A stretch of 20,059 nt of DNA from an uncultured Lacinutrix sp. (GTDB taxonomy: Bacteria; Bacteroidota; Bacteroidia; Flavobacteriales; Flavobacteriaceae), in assembly GCA_937916035.1 (NCBI GenBank), contig CALGIH010000283.1:1-20059 (forward strand). The letters are read 5' to 3'. The notes beneath the pieces are model-generated. The model saw nothing but the letters and a program-made list of their open reading frames with translations. It had not been told where the DNA came from and ran no database searches. Numbering within the stretch: the stretch's first letter is position 1; every line of letters begins with the position of its first letter. Below are positions 14,417 to 20,059 of the stretch, piece after piece. The translations under genes were made by a program, and so were the position numbers.

Positions 14417-15265
14417 TTGTCTATCAACCCATTTAAAAAAATAGGGATTGGTGTTACCTTTTCGCCTAATCTAAATGCTAATATTTATGAAGCTTCACGG
14501 CTATCATTAATGTTACAGTCTAAATTGGTCTTAATTCATGTAGGAGAAAAAACATCTGAAAAAGAACGTCAATTTCAGGATATAATTGAGCCTTTTGTCA
14601 AAGATGGGCTTAATTTTGAGATAGTTTTTAAATTAGGTAATCCAGTTGATGTAATATTATCTGTTTCTAAAGAAAAACAAATAGATTTGTTGATTTTAGG
14701 GGCATTACAACGCGAAAATTTCTTAAAATATTACGTTGGCTCAATTGCCAGAAAAATTACAAGGCGTGCGGAATGTTCGCTTTTACTTTTAATTAAACCT
14801 TCTTTAGAGCGCGTTCAATGCCAGCACATTGTGGTAAATGGATTAAAAGACCCTAAAACCAAACAAACAATAGATACAGCCTTTTTTATGGCACATCATC
14901 TAAAATCTGATAAAATTACTATTGTAGAAGAAATAAATCAACATGAGATTAATGTTAAAGTTGATGATGATAAGTCAATGAGAAAGGCTAATGTTTTAAA
15001 AGAACGAATTAGGCTTCGAGAAGCATCAAGAATAAAGGAAATAATTAAAAAAATACCTGAGGATTACACTAAAAACATTGCCATAAAATCACAGCCTATT
15101 TTTGGAAAGCAAGGTTATTCGATTGGACATTATGCACAAATAGTTCGTGCGGACTTATTGGTGATGAATGCACCATCGAAAATGACTTTTTGGGATCGCT
15201 TATTTCCTCACGATATTGAGCATATTTTAACTGAGTTACCAACAGATGTACTGATTATTCAATGA
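14417..15265 (+). CDS. Tandem universal stress protein (UspA type)
   Basis: A 282-residue cytoplasmic protein with two UspA-like alpha/beta domains, about 5-127 and 136-281. Domain one shows the start KKIGIGVTFSPNLNANIYEASRLS, the DLLILGA strand and a nucleotide-binding-like loop, GALQRENFLKYYVGSIARKI with Gly95 and Gly108-Ser109. Domain two has ADLLVMNAPSKMTFWDRLFPHDIEHIL and is more diverged. The start is taken as TTG at 14417, since no ATG is available in frame and the domain begins at once. The last four bases overlap the SulP gene start (ATGA), so the two are translationally coupled; a role in sensing energy or nucleotide state to tune the transporter is a reasonable inference but unproven. 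Confidence 0.85.
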   Translation: MSINPFKKIGIGVTFSPNLNANIYEASRLSLMLQSKLVLIHVGEKTSEKERQFQDIIEPFVKDGLNFEIVFKLGNPVDVILSVSKEKQIDLLILGALQRENFLKYYVGSIARKITRRAECSLLLLIKPSLERVQCQHIVVNGLKDPKTKQTIDTAFFMAHHLKSDKITIVEEINQHEINVKVDDDKSMRKANVLKERIRLREASRIKEIIKKIPEDYTKNIAIKSQPIFGKQGYSIGHYAQIVRADLLVMNAPSKMTFWDRLFPHDIEHILTELPTDVLIIQ

Positions 15266-17454
15266 GGCCTAAGAAAAATAGCTTTTTAGCGTTTATTAAA
15301 ACAATTCCCAAAAACATATTTTCGGGTTTTGTTGTTAGCCTTATTGCGTTGCCTTTGGGTTTGGGGCTGGCTATGGCAAGTGATGCGCCTCCAATTGCTG
15401 GCATTATAGCTGCGATAGTTGGTGGTATAGTTGTTTCGTTTTTAGGCGGTAGTTATGTTACGATTTCTGGGCCTGGAAATGGTCTAGTAGGAGTGCTTTT
15501 AGTTGCAATTACAACGCTAGGAATTGAAAGCGCTTATGCCGCAATTATTTTTTCTGGAATATTAATGCTTATTCTCGGTTTTTTACGTTTAGGAAAATTG
15601 GCTGACTTTTTTCCATCATCGGCAATACAGGGTATGCTCGCTGCTATTGGTTTAATAATTCTTGGAAAACAATTCCATATTATGTTGGCTCATAAAATCA
15701 CTAAAGCAGATACTATTGATTACTTATTAGAAATCCCTTACACCATCAATGACGTCATTCATTATTCAAATACAGGATTAATTTATGCTGCTATAATTGG
15801 AGTTTTAAGTTTATGTATTATGCTGTTTTATCCTAAAATTAGAAACAAATACCTACAGCTAATTCCTGCGCCAATGTGGATTGTTATTTTATCTATTGGG
15901 TTTAGCTATTATTTTGAATTAATAGCGCATCAACCAAACCCTATAGATCCTAATTATATGATTTCAGGAATTCCAGATATTAATACTATAATTTCTGAAA
16001 TACCCATCATTGATTTCAGCAAAACAGGAACACTTACTTTTTGGACAAGTGTTATTGCTTTAACGCTTATAGCTAGTATAGAATCTTTACTTAGCATTAA
16101 AGCTGTTGATAAGCTAGACCCAGAAAAAAGAAGGTCCAATGTAAACAAGGATCTAAAAGCATTGGGACTGGCAACTGTAGGAAGTGGGTTTTTGGGTGGT
16201 CTCAACGTGGTAACAGTAATTGCCAGGAGTTCTGTTAATGTAAATAATGGAGGAAGTAATAGATCGTCAAACTTTTTTCACGCCCTTTTTTTAGTTGTTT
16301 TTATTGTTGTTTTTAGTCCCGAGCTTAAACGAATTCCATTACCAGCATTAATGGCTATTCTTGTTTTTACAGGTTATAAATTAGCCTCGCCAGAAACAAT
16401 TAAAAAAATATTTCACATAGGAAAAGAACAGCTAATTATTTTTTTTACAACCCTTTTTATAACCTTGAAAATTGGTTTAATTACAGGAATTGTTTCGGGT
16501 GTTTTTGTGACTTTAATTATCCATATTATTTTAAATAAAGGAATTTCATTATTTGCGCGAAATGTTTTAAAGCCTAATGTTCTAATGTTTAAAGAAAATG
16601 ATGGAGGAAATTATTATATAAGCGTTAAACACTTTTGTAGTTTTTTAAATTTTTATAGACTAAAAGAAAAACTAGAAGCCATTCCTGAAAATCAAGATGT
16701 AATTGTTGATTTTTCGCTTTGTCAGTTTGTGGACCATACGGTCATGGAAAGCCTAAATAATTATCAAGAATTATTTAAAAAACGTGATGGTCATTTTGAA
16801 GTTGTTGGTTTAGATATGCATGATACAGAATCTGAACACCCTTATGCAACAAGAAGATTATTGCCAATACCAAACTTAATAAAAAGTAGTTTAACCAAAA
16901 GACAAACTACAATTGAAGATTTTGCAAATAATTATAACCTAAACTATAGCTTAGTAAAGCTAAGGGAGACTCATTTTTTAAATCATTTTATCTTCTTTAG
17001 AACTAAAAAAATTAATCATATTTATAACCAACTTTCAAGCAAACAACATGCTATTAAATTGTTTGACATTGAGTTTTCTGAGGGAGAGTTTATTGCTAAA
17101 GAAGTTGTGCGTTCAACAATGTTATATATAGAATTAAATAAAAGCATTCCTGAATTTACATTAGATAAAGAAGGGTTGTTACAGAAGGTTTATGGCTTTG
17201 CAGGGTTTAAAGACATTATAATTAAAAATCAAACTGACTTTTCAAATCGTTTTTATTTGTTGGGCGAAAATGAAACTGCAATTACAGCTTTTTTTAATGA
17301 TAGCTTAACTCATTTTTTTGAAAGTAATCCTTACTATCATGTAGAATCAAACGGTAAGGCGCTATTAATTTTTAGTAAAGAACGTTTGGCAAGTATAAAA
17401 GAAATAAAGACACTTTTTGATTTTGGTAAGCGTTTAAAAGGCGTTATCTCTTAA
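15262..17454 (+). CDS. SulP family anion transporter with STAS domain and extra C-terminal domain
   Basis: A 730-residue inner-membrane protein. Residues about 18-430 are the SulP membrane domain with many helices and family motifs: GFVVSLIALPLGLGLAMASDAPPIAGI near the start, GSYVTISGPGNGLVGVLL (64-81), and IASIESLLSIKAVDKLDPEKRRSNVNKDL in the middle (about 270-298). A STAS domain follows (about 447-520: VIVDFSLCQFVDHTVMESLNNY). SulP proteins carry sulfate, bicarbonate or other anions with Na+ or H+; the substrate cannot be read from sequence. Beyond the STAS domain there is a further 190-residue region (540-730) with a final segment FSNRFYLLGENETAITAFF ... KALLIFSKERLASIKEI that looks like a separate folded domain of unknown role. 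The ATG overlaps the stop of the upstream stress protein. Confidence 0.9.
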   Translation: MRPKKNSFLAFIKTIPKNIFSGFVVSLIALPLGLGLAMASDAPPIAGIIAAIVGGIVVSFLGGSYVTISGPGNGLVGVLLVAITTLGIESAYAAIIFSGILMLILGFLRLGKLADFFPSSAIQGMLAAIGLIILGKQFHIMLAHKITKADTIDYLLEIPYTINDVIHYSNTGLIYAAIIGVLSLCIMLFYPKIRNKYLQLIPAPMWIVILSIGFSYYFELIAHQPNPIDPNYMISGIPDINTIISEIPIIDFSKTGTLTFWTSVIALTLIASIESLLSIKAVDKLDPEKRRSNVNKDLKALGLATVGSGFLGGLNVVTVIARSSVNVNNGGSNRSSNFFHALFLVVFIVVFSPELKRIPLPALMAILVFTGYKLASPETIKKIFHIGKEQLIIFFTTLFITLKIGLITGIVSGVFVTLIIHIILNKGISLFARNVLKPNVLMFKENDGGNYYISVKHFCSFLNFYRLKEKLEAIPENQDVIVDFSLCQFVDHTVMESLNNYQELFKKRDGHFEVVGLDMHDTESEHPYATRRLLPIPNLIKSSLTKRQTTIEDFANNYNLNYSLVKLRETHFLNHFIFFRTKKINHIYNQLSSKQHAIKLFDIEFSEGEFIAKEVVRSTMLYIELNKSIPEFTLDKEGLLQKVYGFAGFKDIIIKNQTDFSNRFYLLGENETAITAFFNDSLTHFFESNPYYHVESNGKALLIFSKERLASIKEIKTLFDFGKRLKGVIS

Positions 17455-17493
17455 TATATTCTTAACTTTTTATTGTTATTCTGCACATTTCAC

Positions 17494-17500
17494 TATTTTG
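17494..17500 (+). promoter_or_regulatory. Possible promoter of the metallo-beta-lactamase-fold gene
   Basis: TATTTTG is one base shorter than the TAnnTTTG box and lies 7 bases before the ATG at 17508, with TTG at 17473-17475, 18 bases upstream. A weak but plausible promoter with a very short leader. Confidence 0.3.
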
Positions 17501-17507
17501 CAGAACT

Positions 17508-18365
17508 ATGAAACTATACCCAATTAATGCCGGAAATTTCAAGCTAGATGGTGGAGCCATGTTTGGTGTTGTTCCTAAATCTCTCTGGCATCGAACAAAT
17601 CCAGCTGATGCTAATAATATGATAGATATTGCAGCACGCTGTTTGCTTATTGAAGATGGAAATCGGTTAATTTTAATTGATACCGGAATGGGAAACAAAC
17701 AAGATGATAAATTCTTTGGGTACTATTATCTTTGGGGAAATGATTCTCTTGAGAAATCATTAGCAAATTATGGATTCCATCCAAATGATATTACAGACGT
17801 TTTTATGACACATTTACATTTTGATCATTGTGGAGGTGGTATACAATGGAATAGTAATAGAACAGGTTACGAACCAGCTTTTAAAAACGCCACTTTCTGG
17901 AGCAATGAAAATCATTGGAAATGGGCAACAAAACCAAACAAGCGAGAGAAAGCATCATTTCTAAAAGAGAACATTTTGCCAATGGAAGAAAGTGGTCAAT
18001 TAAAATTTACATCGCTTCCAGATGAGGATATATTGAAACAATCTGAATTAGGTTTTGATATTTTCTTTGCCAATGGTCATACCGAAAAGCAAATGATTCC
18101 AATGATTAGTTATAAAGGCAACACCATTTGTTTTATGGCAGATTTGTTACCAACAGCTGGTCATTTACCTATTCCTTTTGTAATGGGTTATGACACAAGA
18201 CCTTTATTAACGTTGAATGAAAAAGAGCGTTTTTTAAATCTTGCTGCAGACCAAAATTTTTATTTATTTTTAGAGCATGATGCCCATAATCCTATAATAA
18301 CAGTAAAGCACACAGAAAAAGGAGTAAGACTCAATGAAATTTTTACACCTGAACAATTATTTTAA
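17508..18365 (+). CDS. Metallo-beta-lactamase-fold hydrolase
   Basis: A 285-residue enzyme of the metallo-beta-lactamase fold. The two-metal site is complete: HLHFDH (His102, His104, Asp106, His107), His191 in ANGHTEKQM, Asp212 in FMADLLPTAGH and His257 in LEHDAH. Asp58 in LILIDTGMG is the usual structural Asp. The layout with an N-terminal MKLYPINAGNFKLDGGAMFG and a long 110-170 insert carrying WSNENHWKWA resembles the branch that includes N-acyl-homoserine-lactone lactonases, but substrate cannot be assigned and most relatives are uncharacterised. No signal peptide is visible, so it is cytoplasmic. It is 16 bases ahead of the subtilisin-like lipoprotein gene and probably co-transcribed with it. 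Confidence 0.9.
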   Translation: MKLYPINAGNFKLDGGAMFGVVPKSLWHRTNPADANNMIDIAARCLLIEDGNRLILIDTGMGNKQDDKFFGYYYLWGNDSLEKSLANYGFHPNDITDVFMTHLHFDHCGGGIQWNSNRTGYEPAFKNATFWSNENHWKWATKPNKREKASFLKENILPMEESGQLKFTSLPDEDILKQSELGFDIFFANGHTEKQMIPMISYKGNTICFMADLLPTAGHLPIPFVMGYDTRPLLTLNEKERFLNLAADQNFYLFLEHDAHNPIITVKHTEKGVRLNEIFTPEQLF

Positions 18366-18381
18366 AAAATCTTAACCTATT

Positions 18382-19995
18382 ATGAGATTCATGAATCCAA
18401 AATTATTTTTATACCTCTTATTTGCATTTATAATTACCAGTTGTGGTACTTCAAGATTGGTCACCACTCCTATTTCGGGTATTGATAATACTCCTTTAAA
18501 GTATACAGAATTAACCGAAGCTGAAGAAAAAATCTGGGGACACTTAGATTTTGTGAATGATACAATACCTGGAATAAGCGTTGAAAAAGCTTATAACGAA
18601 CTTATAAAAAACAAAAAAGGCGCAAAAGTAATTGTCGCAGTTATTGACTCTGGAATTGATATTGACCATGAAGATCTTGAGGGTGTTATTTGGACCAATA
18701 AAAATGAAATTCCTAACAACAATAAAGACGATGACAATAATGGTTATGTTGATGATGTACATGGTTGGAATTTTCTAGGTGAAGCTTATCAAGAGCAATT
18801 GGAATATGTACGTTTACTTGCTGGTGGTAACACAAAAGACCCTCGCTACGCTGAAGCAGAGGCTGAGTATCAAAAAAAACGAACGGAATACTTAAACCTT
18901 AAAGCGCAGTATGGTCAGATTATTCCAATTATAGAAGATGCTCATAAAGCCGTTTCTGCTCATCTTAAAAAAGAAAACTATGAAAAAGACGAGGTTAGTG
19001 CTATAAAAACTGAGGATAAAACACTTCAGCAACACATTTATACAATTAATACTCTTGTTTTTGGAAATGATTTTAAAACTACTCAAGACGCTTTAGATGT
19101 ATTTAATGATACTTTAAAGCAGTTAAACGAAATGCTTGACTATAATTTAAACAAATCTTTTAACGGTAGAAAAATTATGGGTGATAATCCTGATGATTTT
19201 AATGATAGAAACTATGGAAATGGCAATGTTAAACCAAGAGATAAAGATGAAGGTCATGGAACACATGTTGCAGGAATTGTTGCTGCGGAACGCAATAATG
19301 GGAAAGGTGTCAATGGTGTTGCAAACAATGTAGAAATCATGTCAATAAGAGCTATTTCCAATGGAGATGAATATGATAAAGACGTTGCATTAGCTATACG
19401 TTATGCAGCAGATAATGGTGCAAAAATTGTAAATATGAGTTTTGGTAAATATTACTCTCCTCATAGCGATTGGGTAAAAGAAGCTATTCTATATGCGGAA
19501 CAAAAAGATGTTTTATTGATTAGTGGCGCAGGAAACGAATCATTAAACCTTGATAATAAAGCAAGCTACCCTCAAGATCAAGAAAATGGTGTAGAATTTG
19601 CAACTAACTTTTTGTCTGTTGGTGCTACTGAACAAAAATATGGGTCTGGTGTCGTGGCAAATTATTCTAACTATGGTAAAAATACAGTTGACGTTTTTGC
19701 TCCTGGATCAAACATATACTCAACATATCCAAATAACACTTATAAAGCCGAAGGTGGCACTTCAATGTCTGCTCCTATGGTTGCTGGTCTTGCTGCCTTA
19801 ATTAGGTCACAATACCCAAAACTATCAGCTGCTCAAGTAAAACAAATTATTATGGATTCTGGCTTATCTTTAAAAGCGAAGGTAATCGTGGGAGGCAATT
19901 CAAATAACGTAAAACCTTTTGGAGAGCTTTCAAAATCTTCAAAACTTGTAAATGCATATAATGCCTTAATAATGGCAAGGAAAATATCTAATTAA
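18382..19995 (+). CDS. Subtilisin-like (S8) serine protease lipoprotein with helical insert
   Basis: A 537-residue protein with a lipoprotein signal ending FIITSC (Cys21); an internal ATG at 18391 would also keep the signal. The catalytic set is complete: Asp89 (VIVAVIDSGIDIDH), His292 (DEGHGTHVAGIVAA), Asn385 (SGAGNES, oxyanion) and Ser461 (GGTSMSAPMVAGL). Between the Asp and His motifs there are about 200 residues rather than the 35-50 of ordinary subtilases, because of a charged, mostly helical insert (about 135-280) with likely coiled-coil parts (AEAEAEYQKKRTEYLNLKAQ). The segment NNNKDDDNNGYVDD before it looks like a calcium-binding loop. It would act in the periplasm or on the cell surface. 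No propeptide or sorting domain is visible. The next gene starts 10 bases after the stop. Confidence 0.92.
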   Translation: MRFMNPKLFLYLLFAFIITSCGTSRLVTTPISGIDNTPLKYTELTEAEEKIWGHLDFVNDTIPGISVEKAYNELIKNKKGAKVIVAVIDSGIDIDHEDLEGVIWTNKNEIPNNNKDDDNNGYVDDVHGWNFLGEAYQEQLEYVRLLAGGNTKDPRYAEAEAEYQKKRTEYLNLKAQYGQIIPIIEDAHKAVSAHLKKENYEKDEVSAIKTEDKTLQQHIYTINTLVFGNDFKTTQDALDVFNDTLKQLNEMLDYNLNKSFNGRKIMGDNPDDFNDRNYGNGNVKPRDKDEGHGTHVAGIVAAERNNGKGVNGVANNVEIMSIRAISNGDEYDKDVALAIRYAADNGAKIVNMSFGKYYSPHSDWVKEAILYAEQKDVLLISGAGNESLNLDNKASYPQDQENGVEFATNFLSVGATEQKYGSGVVANYSNYGKNTVDVFAPGSNIYSTYPNNTYKAEGGTSMSAPMVAGLAALIRSQYPKLSAAQVKQIIMDSGLSLKAKVIVGGNSNNVKPFGELSKSSKLVNAYNALIMARKISN

Positions 19996-20005
19996 TTTTA
20001 AACAC

Positions 20006-20059
20006 ATGAAAACATTACCATCAAAAATTCTACTAATAGCACTAGTTTTAATTAGTGTT
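20006..20059 (+). CDS. Start of an exported protein (cut by the window end)
   Basis: An ATG at 20006-20008, 10 bases after the protease stop, opens a frame to the end of the window, reading MKTLPSKILLIALVLISV. The short basic start and hydrophobic run look like a signal peptide, perhaps with the cleavage site or lipobox just beyond the edge. Close spacing suggests co-transcription with the S8 protease. Nothing more can be said from 18 codons. Confidence 0.6.
   Translation, partial: MKTLPSKILLIALVLISV

Overview
The window looks like chromosomal DNA from a low-GC (roughly one third G+C) member of the Flavobacteriia, phylum Bacteroidota. The evidence is the many Bacteroidota -7 promoter boxes of the form TAnnTTTG, A-rich leaders without clear Shine-Dalgarno sites, an outer-membrane beta-barrel/TonB-receptor gene of the Flavobacteriia type, a tyrosine integrase of the Bacteroidota type, and many lipoproteins with short signal peptides.

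Positions 1-4440 look like accessory DNA. Three leftward genes (a secreted TPR/NTF2-like protein, a small DUF2892-type membrane protein and an NTF2-like lipoprotein) lie next to a divergent HxlR-type regulator, which has a perfect 9-bp inverted repeat over its own promoter. A leftward tyrosine integrase (2998-4218) faces the 3' end of a tRNA gene with anticodon CAT (4441-4514). The stretch between integrase and tRNA is packed with short direct repeats, several echoing the tRNA 3' end. This is the arrangement of an island integrated at a tRNA; its far end would lie left of the window.

Positions 4515-20059 look like core chromosome: methylmalonyl-CoA epimerase (mce) divergent from rbfA and a LolC/E-type permease; then dus and an M28 peptidase lipoprotein in one leftward unit, divergent from a PD40 beta-propeller lipoprotein; then lepA; then a translationally coupled pair of a tandem universal-stress protein and a SulP anion transporter; then a metallo-beta-lactamase-fold hydrolase and a subtilisin-like lipoprotein; then the start of one more exported protein.

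Two genes are broken. An outer-membrane receptor (10138-12223) carries about ten stops, frameshifts and a deletion of its plug region. Between lepA and the stress protein, the remains of a previously unmarked 49-residue two-helix membrane protein can be read at 14191-14342 on the minus strand if two single extra A residues are ignored. I did not find a clearly new multi-gene defence or mobile system. The most unusual items are the tRNA/integrase repeat array, the two broken genes, the paired near-leaderless promoters of mce and rbfA, and the face-to-face -7 boxes between the M28 peptidase and the PD40 gene.
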